A stretch of 64,000 nt of DNA from Phylloscopus collybita (lineage: Eukaryota; Chordata; Aves; Passeriformes; Phylloscopidae). Positions 25,081 to 37,500 of the stretch are shown piece after piece; the first letter of the stretch is position 1, and each line of letters begins with the position of its first letter. The notes below the pieces were generated by a model. It was given only the letters and a program-made list of their open reading frames with translations. It had not been told where the DNA came from and did not search any database. The stretch lies in assembly GCA_027886175.1 (NCBI GenBank), contig JAJNNQ010000008.1, positions 5,797,501 to 5,861,500 on the forward strand. The letters are read 5' to 3'. Made by a program: the position numbers and the translations under genes.

Positions 25081-27452
25081 GCAAGATTATTCTCCTACCC
25101 CTCAGTGCCTTTCTCCTGGTGGAGAATTCAAAAACCCTCTTCTAGCCAGCATTGCTGACATCCTCCATTGCCTGAGAACACTGCATCTTCAGGAAAATAA
25201 GACTGGACCAGGGTCATTGTATTCAAGGTTAAACTTGATTCCTCTAAAAATGAAAAATATAAAAGCCCAAAGCAGGAAGCCATTTTACCATCATCTCAAA
25301 AGTTTAATATGGTTGGGTTTAGACCAGTTCTGTTCCTCATATTTAAGGAAGGGAGGCTCTGACATCCAAGACAAGATCTCAGTCAGGTAGGAAATCTTCC
25401 AATTCAGTCTATTTTAATATCATTAGAGTCAAAGGTACATTTTGTAAAAGCAAAAACCATAGGTATTCCTGAAGGCTCCAGGTGAGTTGATTCCTCAAAC
25501 AAACGTGATTTCTAAAGGAAGCTGTACTTATTACCCAACAGATCACAACTGTGCTGCCTGTTCACTCAACTGCGTGCCCACTACCAGGGCAAGGAGTGTT
25601 TAGACAAATACCAGACACCCAGTAGCATAGTCAGCAGAAGAGAGTTGTGAGAGGACATCAGCAAGCAAGGGAATATTTTTAGATTTTTTAGATCTTGCTC
25701 CCATCTCCCAAGATTTTGAAGATTTCACAACTAAATATGTATTTTATATAGCAGACAAATTCTTGTATATTGCAGTTATCAAGAAAAGAAGCCACAGAAC
25801 TAGTCACAAAAATACAATATTTCATTTTGAAAACAACTTTAACACTATATCCATAAAGCAGACAAAATCTAATCAAGTGATATTACAAGATTTACAGACA
25901 CATGATGTTTTTAAATGGAAACAGTCTGTATCCTTCCAATGTTTTGTAATTTTTTTTGAATGAAGAAAGGATTTTAAAACAAATAAAGCTAATTTAGTGT
26001 GGAGATAAGCACTTCTGCACAAAACAAATAAGAAGGCCATAAAAATGCACATAAAACTAAGCAAAAACCTTCCTACTTCAGACTGATTTTATTCAAACTG
26101 AAGTAAAAATAATTAAAAATGCAAAAAGATATGCCTTTAAAGAAGACAGAAGTGTGCTGAAAATGAAAATGCCTTTCAACATTCAGTCTCCCCATACCAA
26201 AATCTCCTCAGTTCTGAGTGTTTTTAAGCAGAACTTTGGTTCTAGAGGGTTTGGTTTGATTCAGGCTTTTTGAAAATGTAAGAGTCCATTACAGCTACAG
26301 TATTCACTTTCTGGCTGGGGGAATAGGCTGGCTCTCCCTTTTCCCTGTCATCAGTAGGTCATGTAGGTGTTAATGTCACCAAGAACTTCACTTCAAGAAG
26401 GTCTTTTTGCTCTCCTTCTAGATTTTGTAACCAAAGACAAAAAGGACCCTTGCCTGCATGATCCATCGTAGCAGTAGCAATAATCTTCCAACACTAAGTC
26501 CCTGGAAGTCCCTGAAAACCGTCTCACACCGCAGACATTGCCATAAAAGGGCACCATTTTAGCCCCTCTGCATTGCTGAGAAGTCACTGCGCTATTTGCA
26601 GGATCCTGCAGGAAGATAATTGCTCATTAAAAACAAGAAAGCTGGAGAGCAAGCTTATCTATCAATTCCAAAAGTCATCATGGGGCACACGAGGCCAGCT
26701 TATACTCTTATGTCATGAGTCTCACAGCATTAATCTTTCCATGACACAGACTGGAGCTGCTGGGGAAACCTGCAGGCACCGCAGCGTCTCCAGCAGCATT
26801 TCAAGGCCCCTGACACAGCACAATTAATCAGTGTGTGCAAAACCACGTTCCATAGAAGTTATTCAACTCCATCTGTATCTGTTCCCTGTATAACCACACA
26901 CTCACACCTACAGCACAGCACAAGTGCACTGGCTCCCCAACAGTTTGGAAAGGTGAGGGGTAGTATCATCCAGGGAGGATACTATCAGCTCAGTTCAGTT
27001 CCAGCTTTTTCCCTGGGAGATGGTTGTGGATGACTTTCCTCTCCTGACATCATACACACAGAGATAGCCCCTTACTCACCCCGAGTGTCTCTGCCAGCTC
27101 CTCTTCCCCCTGAGGTGTGGGCAGGGGCCATGCCACAAGCTCTTATTTTCCTTTAAGAAAGAGGCAGACTAATTGTGTTTGCCAGAAAGACACACAAAAG
27201 TTGCACGGCTTTCACTTCAGGGATCTTATGGCCAGTTACGTGCCATTCAAGCAGAATGAACTCTAGTTCAAGCAGAACTAGAATTATGACATGGCATGAG
27301 AATGGACCTACAGACTTTGAGGATTATTTTAGAGCCAGAGGCCACAGTGTTTATAGCTGCATGGAAGGGTAGGGAAGGTACAAAACCTGCTTCCTTTCTC
27401 TTCTGAAAAAATTAAAGGATGGATGCCAAGATTTGTTTATGATGCCTTACAC
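25081..27452. other. 2.37-kb segment between the two telomeric blocks
   Basis: Neither end of the segment shows homology to the other beyond the telomeric units. Open frames are short (84 codons or fewer) and unrecognised. I see no transposase, reverse transcriptase or viral gene and no CR1 or LTR signature. Composition is similar to the surroundings, slightly more GC-rich at about 26.4-27.1 kb. Confidence 0.5.
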
Positions 27453-27540
27453 TTACGGGTTAGGGTTATGGGTTAGGGTTACAGGTTTAGGGTTAGGGTT
27501 ACTGGTTAGGGTTACTGATTAGGGTTACGGGTTAGAGTTA
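27453..27540 (+). repeat. Interstitial telomeric repeat block (TTAGGG on +)
   Basis: About 88 bp of TTAGGG-type units have variants such as ttatggg, ttacagg, ttactgg, ttactga and ttacggg. The G-rich strand is the + strand, opposite to the block at 24872-25080. Directly after it comes a short tatatata stretch. The G-rich strand has G-quadruplex potential. Confidence 0.93.
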
Positions 27541-30500
27541 TATATATAAACTGATATATAGGTGTTACATAGTGACCATCAGAGTTGGCAGAAAAGGCAC
27601 AGTGAAGAACTGGAAGGTAGGAGTTAAAGCTTGTAGAAAACTTTATATGTTTGAACACAAAACTATCTGCTGAATAGTTGAAATGCAAGGGGCATTTAAA
27701 ATGTCAGAACATATGGGAGCTCTGACACCCACTTACTTCTTAGCAGCTGTGATGGTGAGGTTTGTGAGGATGTATTCTGATGTCCTGTTAAGGCCAGGGA
27801 GTTGTTGCTATAATTTAAGTTGGGAGATAGCTTCTTATTGACCCAGTCCTCCTGTTCAGCTCCACACTGGCAGATAAGCTTTATGAGGGATTGAGAACCT
27901 CAGTGTAACTGAGAGGCAAATTCATCCATGAGGTGACTTCATGGAAGTCAGTGAGTTACAGCAGCCCACAGGAACATTCAGCACAAAATTAATTTCTGTG
28001 TATCTAATGAGTTTTATTAAAGAGGTAAATTAATGCAACTCTAGTTTTTAAATCCAATGGTCTATTATCTTCTTGTCTTCTCAGCTCTGTTTACTTCAAC
28101 AGGAGCTGTCATTCTGGTCAACAGTAAGCAGTGTGTCTCTATGGCAACTTTCAATAAAAGAATTACTTATTTGTACACACACACACTTTTTTTGTACCTC
28201 ATTTAGACGTTAAGTGAGGTGTCTGAATCACTGGGAAAAACGATTTACAGTTCTGTCTTTTTAAATAAATTAAATTCTCCCATTTCAAGCCCACCAAAGG
28301 ACCATACTAAGCAATTGAGTCTTGTGCACACAGGAGGAAGCTGTGCAGCAGGAATGTTAGATCTGGGTGGGGTAATATACACTGATTCTTTCCTAAACAC
28401 CTCTAAGTTCAGAGACATCAAGCGCATACATCCTTTTCCTTTTTAATCTTTGGAATTTGAATGGGCTTGACAAACTTACTATAGGTTAATATATTTGCAA
28501 ATGTATGGAAAACATTGTTTATCACCTCCAATTGTATGCGAGAGAATAAGAAAAGCTAAGAAGTTGTATTGAATTCACTGTTTTTTTTCTTTGGAGGTTT
28601 CAAAGAACCCCTATGAATGTATTGATTTCTGTTAGGGAATTAAATGCCACAGCATTTGCTTTATAGGTGAAGAATAAGACATGGCAGGATTACCTAAAGC
28701 TATACCATGAGCCTGAATGTTCCTTCTAGTAACGTTTTGGACTGTGCTGATGTGGACTAAAAATTGCATAATTCTTACACTATGTTAAAAAAAAAATAAA
28801 AAATCTTTGTACTGTAAGGTATTTCAGAGTTTTATTTACCACCAAATTTTAGTATGGCTGAGATATATTAGAACGGAGTACTTCCCGAGGAGAAAAGTAC
28901 TTATTTTTTTTATTGTTCAAAACCTCTTTGTCTGTAGATATTGTTGTCTAAATAGTTTTCATAACAGAAAGCCCCAGTAGGTTCATGTCAGGCTTGTTTA
29001 CTATCATTACTCCTAAAGTTTCTTTGGTGTTATTTTCATGAAAGTCAGCCAGTGTCACAAAAAATTGTGGAGCCCTATGGTGCTTAGGAACCTTGAAAAT
29101 GACACAGCCTTAAATAACTTGTAACAGACAACCAATGCTCTATTTTCCAAATACGTGAAAACTATTAACAGTTGCTGCACAAGTTAATTTGACATTTAAT
29201 TGCATGGTATTTGTCCGTGAGCCAGAAAATATATAGAGCAGGCTTTGTTTATTGTCATGTTATGCACCAAAAGCATGTGCCTAACAGCTTACCCCAGCAT
29301 AAACACCAACTTTCCAGCAATGATTTTTCTTTTGGGAATCCTACTCTGTGGTGCAGCTGCAACTTTTTAAGATATTTTGCTGCGTAAGAGATAACACGTG
29401 GCCTGGCTTACATATGGTTGGCAAAACATGGAGAAAAAGATGTATGAGTTCAAGTAAATTTGGTGTTATTTTTGCCATGTGTATATGTTTCTGACACAGC
29501 TGTGGTGCTGTGTCTTAGGAGGCAGAAGTCACAACTTTTGTGTACCTTGCACATCAAGATAAAGTGATAAAGATGTGAGGCTGGTTTTAGTAGCAGCCCT
29601 AAGTCACTGCTTTTATTCCTTCTTGTCATGCCAGCTGTGCCCCACAAGAGCTTGTGACAGCATCTGATTTCAAAGACAGGATTACTGCCAGTGCTCCTTT
29701 TTGGGGCAGTAAAACCATTCTGCAGCTCAGTGCAGCCCTTAGTAGTTTAGTCATCTTCATGTCTGCATGCAAGTTTTATTTATCCAGAAGAGATTGGTCA
29801 CTTTTACAGGTTTTAGTTGTTCTTGTGCTTCAGATTTGCTTGCAAGGTCAGAAGCTTGAAATTCTTTGCCCATGTATAGCAGGAGTTCATTTTCTTTCTG
29901 TGTTTCTAAACCCTTTAAACACTTTAATCTGTTGACTTGGGAAAAATTAATAATGTTTTGATAATAAATTTTGATACATATTTGACAAGAAAAGCACTAT
30001 TTATAGAAAATATATTTCATTGTCCATCATAAACCTTATTTATAAATGGTTGAGGTTTTTTTTTCTTAGAGAATGCAGTCTAATATTACTAGGATGGGGA
30101 AAGGAACGTTTCCTTTTAGAATTGTAGTAGTGCTGTTCCAGATTAAGTAAAAAAGAAAAACCCCACAAAAAAATCCCACTCTAGCAAAAACTAATAAAAA
30201 ACTTTCATCTGCTTGTTACCATGATTACATGTAAATAACCTGGTACTTGTATAGACCAGGAGACATTTTCTGGGAGCTTATATGTGCTTTTTCTTTGGTG
30301 GTCCTAAATTATTCTGTAGGACTGTAACATATGGCATTGGTAGAAAGGGAATTCTCCCGTCAGGGACTTTTTCCAGTCTTTGAGCCAAAAACTCCCAACT
30401 TTCGTGTTTGCAGAAGCTTGTAAGTCCAAAATTTCAATGTAAGTTGAATTCCAATGAATATTCATGCCAGATGTTTCCCTGCATTTCCTATGCCCTCATT

Positions 30501-33500
30501 TTATTTGTCTGTGTGACCACTTCAGGGGAGATTGGCTGTTTGGGAAATTCTAAAACATTCTCAGATGTTTGAGAATTTTCTGCAGATCCTCTGAATGCCT
30601 TCACTAGATAAATTGAGGTATGCTCACACTGTTGAATCTGGGCATATCCCTGGGCTGACAGTAAATGAAATTATTGCTGCTGTGGAAACTGTTGGAAATG
30701 ATGGAAGTGCCCTCTCTAGGGATTATACAAACTGTGATCAATGGATTTGAGTTGATAGTTTATTATAGCCAGGTTTAATACAAGAGTTTTCTCTTGGCAG
30801 AAACATGCATCAATCTAGTTGGCACTGGTTGGGCACAGAAAGTAAATAAACAAGAACTAAGAGGCATGTATTAATCTACACACTTGAATCACAATAGAGA
30901 TAGAATTGGAATAAAGTGTCTTCCTAGAGCTGGAGATAGCTGGAGTAGCAGCTGAGAATTGTTTACAAAATTACTTTTTATGGAAGTCCTCTCATAAAGA
31001 AATTTCCTATAAATCAGCGCATTGCATTGACAGCAGGCTACTCTTTTTTTTTTTTTTAGTATGTTGTATGAATATCTATAAGCTCTATTAATAATTATAT
31101 ATAGGACAAGCCCATTAGGAACTTTAGCATCAGGAATTACTTTTCTTGCTTGAATATTTCTTAACTGCCTTTAATTTGGTGTGGTACTTAATGTTTAATA
31201 TTAATAAATCATGGAAAGGACTTGTACAAGGATCGAAATAGTGTGATTGATTATACTTTTTCCTGCTGGAAGATGTTTGACATGTTTTTATACATCTTGA
31301 AAACATTCAACTGAGAGCAGATGAAAGTTTGTGAGAATGGTAGCTTTTAGATCAGGAACCAGACAGATTAATGTTTTGTGAATTAGATTAGAGTCCAAAT
31401 TGTCTGAATGAGTTTGTTACCAGACATCTAACCAAAGTGTGTTTTTTGCCTCTTGAATTGGATTAAACTGTCAGTCACAGCAATTATGCTGTGGTTTATG
31501 GGAAGTTTACTGACTTTCATTATTGAAATAAGTTTTAAGGAATTTTGTAAGTTTGACCTTTTGTCACACCAGATAGCAGCAGGTGTTTGGAAGGAAATCA
31601 GATGGATAAAGAACTGTTGAAAAGCCAGATTTGCTCAAGAATAGATTATATTAAAACTCCAGAAGACCTTTGAAACCTCTTGAATAATTCTAATTCTAAT
31701 TTTTAGTGTTTAGTTCACATCAGGTTTTTTTAAATTTCTGTGTTGGAAATGAAGTCTTGGAAATGCTGGCTGGTATTCGTTACCACCCTGATGCATTTGT
31801 TCTAGCCGGGTAATAATGGTTTGTTCTGCTTGCATGCAAAATGTATTAAATATCAGAAATAAAGGAAAGAATATATCATAAATAAAAGACGAAAATCCCT
31901 GAGAATATCTGATTTCTGTGGCATTCTTATCTAGAATTTTGTCTCAAAATGGAAGTATAGAGGGTAGAGATTTAAATGAGGATTGTGCAAACCTACATAA
32001 TAAGTACAGAGTTGTTTGAACCCAATACAAGTAGCAGAAAAATCAATGAAGGTAATGACAATAACTTTTACTTGTGCATGGAGCAGTGTTTTGTATGTGC
32101 AATGTAATAAACATTATTATGGGTCATAATTTTGTATTTGGTCCAGAAAGGGAAGTATAGCATGAACTAAAGGATCCAGTCAAATTTGTCTAACTTTCTC
32201 TGTCATCTGTATTTATTCTGTAAAACATATTTTGGTTTTAGCAAATAGCTGAGCAGAAGTTAGTTATTAAATAGACATAAAAGGATTAAGTTTTCTGAAT
32301 TTGTAACAAGAACAAAGCAGTAAATTATATCTACCTTGTTTTATAAAAGTATATTTTCTGAAACAAAATATTGGAAGAGTTTGCTTAAGTTTTTTGACAG
32401 AAGTTCTATATATATAGGGCCTGTTTTGCAAACTATTTATCCCATAAGCTTTCTGTTAGATTGAGATCTTCATTTGGTCAATTCTAATACTAATCTTATG
32501 AAGACTGAAGTTGCCAACAAAATAGTCAAAAAAGTCTATTCTGGCGTAGCCATAGCATGTGTGGGGGTTGAAGATATTCCTGGAAATCAGGCTGGTATTG
32601 CTGATAGGTGCTGATGATGGCAAATGAAAAATCACAGTGAACACTCTAGTCATGGACTAGAACATAATTCAGGGGAAAATGAACGATGCTTCTTGAATAC
32701 CGGAAACTGAAATGTCTCAGAATTCTTCAGGCCAGGTCCTGCATAGCGCCTAAAATGGTTTTTCAAGGGCAGTTACTTAGGTCAAAACATCTACAAGAGG
32801 TAGTGAGGTGTGTTGTCTTTGAAGTTTTGTCATACATGGGACTCTGTCTGAATCAACTCCCCCTAAAAATGCCAAATAAAAGAACAACCCAGAGCATGAA
32901 GCCTGAACTGAACTCCTCCTGCCCTGAACTTGCCTACTACCTTCATTTGTACTGTGAGGAATGTCAGAGCTGATGTATCTCCAAGTGAGCTCTGCACGGA
33001 AAGGGTGAATGGGAGCAGGAATGGTTGATTGTTGTTTTTCTTCTTTTTAGTTGCTTAATTGCATCTTAGCTTTGTATACAGTGACTTTTCTGTGCTACCT
33101 CTTTCTTGATGACAACAGCCTCATGTACTTAAAGGGTAATGTCATTTTGGCTTCAGAAAGCATTGAAAAGTCAATGGAAAATGTGAACTAATGAACTGGC
33201 ATATTACAAGGACAAAAACATCGAATCAGATGAGTAGAAAACAAATCATTTTGTTACAAAGAGTATTCTATATGCCTAGGAGGGAGATTAATATTTCAGG
33301 TTTAATTTTTAAATAAAACAGATTTTAAAACAAAGAATAAAATAGTTCAGAGGTTTCAGGGTCAGTTCAGTAGGTAAATGCAACATGCTTAAGAATAAGC
33401 AAAAGAGAAAAATAGTGATTTAAAAACATATTTTGAAATTCCTAGGCTACCTAAGTATTTCAAACCAGAGTAAGGCTGATTCTGTCCTTTCTAGGTGGCT

Positions 33501-34319
33501 GCATTGGCACTCAATCAGCACCCAGGCTCTTCTTACTATTGTTTTGGATGAGGCAAATATAAATTGAAAGCAAGTTTGTTCTTTTTCAAAAATCAGAAAT
33601 CAAAGTTTTTACACAGTTAATTCTAAGCCTTATTTACTGTCCCAGTAGGAGTGGGGCCATTGAAACCCAGCAAAACAGGAATCAAAATGTAGTGTCTGCA
33701 AAATAAATAATATAAAATCAGCTCTTTCTAACATTAAAATTTCAGTCTTCAGCTACAGATACTTATCTATGTATTCATAGATTTTAGAATGTTTTATAGA
33801 AGAAAACTCCTGGTGATCTCTGCTTTTCACCACACAGCCCTACAATGCCTTTGTCCCCTTCAGATCTGTCATTGCTGATGACGAAAGCTACGTGATGGAG
33901 GAATTCAAAATGGGCTGTAAAGTTCAATCTATATGCTCATTACAATCAGGCTTAATTAACTTTGAAGTTTGAAAGCAGAAGCTTAAGGGAAGCTGTCAGT
34001 GACCTCAGCAGAACATGGAAGACTGAAGGTTATTCAACTCAGGACCAGAGTTGTAATGGAGACAGTAGGTGGCAGAAAAATAAATCAGTTCCAGGAACTA
34101 AAACCAGGACAAGATCCATTACCAGCAGTCAGTGTCTGTTTCACCTCAGGCTCAAAATTCTGGTCTGTGATTCCTTTAATGTGTGTTCTGGAAAGAAGTC
34201 AGGAAATAGTTTAGATAAATGTGCATTTGGTGGCAAGCAAATCACCCGTATTTACCTTAAAGCGTGATTTAGGATAAACTTCCCTTCTTGGGGAGGGAGG
34301 AATTAGCCCTGGTTGTCTT
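27541..34319. other. Intergenic DNA, no gene recognised
   Basis: This is AT-rich DNA with a six-unit AC microsatellite at 28175-28186 and several short T or A runs. Open frames are all below 100 codons and overlap on both strands without family features. Confidence 0.5.
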
Positions 34320-34503
34320 GGGAGGTGACTGAGGGGAACCTCCTCAATGTCTGTCAGTGTCTGCAGGAGGTGTCAGAGGATGGAGCAGACTCTGCTTGGT
34401 GGGGCCAAGCAAGAGGACAAGAAGAAATGGGCAGAAAGTGAGGGACAGAGAATTCCACCTGAGCACAGCTGGATGAGCCCCTGTGGTCCCTTTCCACCAG
34501 AGG
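34320..34503 (+). mobile_element. CR1 LINE fragment (3' region)
   Basis: The sequence parallels the CR1 consensus just upstream of the 3' end: tgactgaggggaacctcctc, tgtctgcaggaggtgtcaga, ggatggagcagactctgctt, gtggggccaagcaagaggac, gaaatgggcagaaagtgagg and gagaattccacctgagcac, then ggtccctttccacc. It is diverged and truncated at both ends, so the boundaries are approximate. Confidence 0.75.
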
Positions 34504-37500
34504 CGTTCTGAGTTAGCAGAATGTTTCCTGTCCGTGAATTTTTTTCACTTTTACGAGTTAAAGAAACGGGTAAAAATATGGAGTATCGATTATGATACTT
34601 TCAATTTTGCAATTGAATATCTGTAACTGTGATAATTTCTGGTCATATTCAATGTAAAAATATCAAATTTCTTGAAAGATTTGCTTTCACTGGCACCACT
34701 GAATGAGGCATCAAGCATCTCTTCTTTGAAAGATGGTAGAACTTTTTCTCTGCTAGAAATTATAACTTTTTTTTTTTTCTTTGCTACCTACATGTGCTTT
34801 ATTTTTGCTGTAGTGGTTGCTGAAGGTTTTGTTAAAAGGTAATGAGTGAAACCACTGAACAATTTTGTTCTCTGTGTATGCTCACATTGGTTAATATTGT
34901 TGCAAAGTACTGCTTGCAGATATTTATCTAGAAACAATAATGTTCATGTTGATATTTGTGGGAAGCAAGTGCTTTTTTATATAAAATTGAACACACAATT
35001 CTGAACATTAATCTCATGACTTTATCAGAAATCATACTGTGTGTCAATTAGATAAGACAACTTGAACTTCAAGTGTTTCCCAAGCCCGTCTTTGGAAAAC
35101 TTGTGATCAGGGATTTAGAAAAACAGTATTGACCAACAGTATTCCCTGCTTGATTGTTTTCTGGCTTTGGCAGAGAGAAAGGAAATTAAAAAATGGATTT
35201 TCATTTTAAAATGTTTCAGTGGTATGTAAGTATCTTAAATTATGGGGGATTTTTTTCTTAGTCTTAGTGACTAAATGTAATAAACACCCAGCACTGGTGC
35301 CTTCTGAGAATCTATGCAGTGTCATATATTTTGGTTAAAGTCGATTTCTGTCTGTGTGAGTTGGGAACAAATCTTTGCTGAAAGAGAAATCAATGGCTTG
35401 ATCATACATTTTTGCTTGAAATGACAGTAAATTTCACAATTTGATTTTAACATGAACCTGCAGAAAAATAATTAATGGGTGGCTGAACTTTGAGTCTGCT
35501 TATGTGCATAAGAATAAATTAAGACCAGTAGATGTTGGTTCCAGTGGTTTTCAGTTTGGCTTAATGTGGATTTGTGTAATGTGGAACAGCTTTCATTAAA
35601 ATGTGTAAATATTTCCACACACACTTTGTAGACATCTAGGAAGAAAATTGACTTATTTTAGTTCTTTTTTGTAAACCACAGGAAGGGGAGAAGCTGTTTT
35701 AGTATGTGCTTTGAAGAGGGTTTTAATAATTGTAGGAGTGAAGGATTCTAATATCTGGCTTGTGTAATGCCATTGCTCTGGTCTGTCCCACTTCAAAACT
35801 TTGTGAAGATTAGCAGTTTTATCACTGGTTTTGCAGTGAGGAAGGAGAGGGCTTTTCTGTCCTCTAGGAATTGCTCTTGATTTATTGCTGGAATTACACA
35901 TTGGTGGATTATGCAAGTAGGCATTTCTGATTATCTTTCAATTTTAGCGGTTCACTCTCAGTTTTTAAAACAGGTTTCTTGTGGAACTCTTAAAAATAGG
36001 TTCGTGTTACTTTAGTTATTACTTTTAACCATGTCATATCAGTTTTCTCTTCTTTCTCTTTGCTTGTACAAGAATGTAATATTTCAGCTTTTTGGCAACA
36101 TTGTTGATTTGTCTTATAATGAAAAAGAACCAGATGTTTTCTGACTTCACCAAGCCTTCAATTTTCTTTTCAAACATAATTTTCATTGTGCTTCTGCATT
36201 TTAAATTATTTTAGGTTATAAACATTTGCTTAGGTAAGAAAGCAAATTGAAATTTCCTTTTTACTTGTATGAATCTGAGATGCTGAAGAATTGGGGATGC
36301 TGGCACAATTGTTGAATCTACTGGTAGCATCCAGTACCTCATCTGCCTCTTCTTTGGGCATTGAAATATGCTGCCGCTTAAATTCCTGCTTCTGGAGTAA
36401 ATTAGGGGGATATCAAAAGAAGTAACATAGGTATCCAAAACCAGATAGAAAACTTTGTTTCAGTAACAATTCTGGGAGGACAGAATGATTCTGTTATTTT
36501 AAGTAATCGCTATCTAGTTGTGCTTCCATAATAATCTGCTAGTGCTGTGTCTTAAAGACTTGCCAATTGACTGAAGTTTGGTTAAAGCAGTTGATGGGGA
36601 GAATGAAGAGTAGTGATTAAATGAAAATTTTGTAAACAGGCTGTTGTTGACCAGTAGAATAGATTCAGTGTTTCACAGAAATTTGTTTTGAATTATCTTG
36701 AAATTATTCAACTTTTAATTGTTTTAATACTAATTTGTGGGTTTGAGTGTTTGACACGACTAAAAAATGGCATACAAAAATTTTGTTATTCAGTTCTTCA
36801 GATGTATTAAAATAATTTAAACCATGCATTTCTTACTTGAAGGCAGTAGAGAAATATAAACAATTGAAGGCTGTACCTCAATAACATTGAGATCTGCTTA
36901 AAGAAAAAAGCACCAGGGATGGTCATTAAGTTCTGTATGTTACAAGTATAAAATTTTTATAGAGATAAGTGAGACAGTCTAACAAAATGTGCCTTTGAAA
37001 ATAATGGTTTTCTTTATTGATGTGGAAATATAAGAAAGATGAAAGAAAATTATTTTAGTTATAGTCAAAAAAGTTAAATTAAATCATTGTTACCTATTCT
37101 TCATTTATGTTGGGTTAAGAATCACCTTTTCCTGGCTGATCTTTAAATTAAGAATAATGTACTTATGGCTGTTACTACTTATGGCAAAATTAACAAGGCA
37201 AAAGCAATTTCTTGTAAAAAGGAGAACAATGTAGCCTTGGAGAATTAGGGTATCCGTGCTATGCATCTGGATTCATGTTCCTAGAAGGTCTTCATTATTT
37301 TCTTTCAATGTGTGGTTGTGAAAGCTTCATTGCATTATTGTAATAATTTTGCTGAAAGGAGTTCAAATACAGAAATTATTCTGCCCACTGCATCCACTGG
37401 ACACCAAAAGGTTGTGAACAATCTCCTGAAGGCTGACAGCTATATAGGTTTCCAACTTTTGGGGTTTTGTTTTTAGCTGTTTGCTGAGCCAAGGGCCAGC

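Noticed and set aside
24872..27540. Telomere-telomere fusion point
   Set aside because: A fusion gives TTAGGG followed by CCCTAA on one strand. Here the order is reversed and the blocks are 2.37 kb apart.
24872..27540. Integrated herpesvirus with telomeric repeats
   Set aside because: No viral open frame is visible between the blocks, and the segment is far too short for such a genome.
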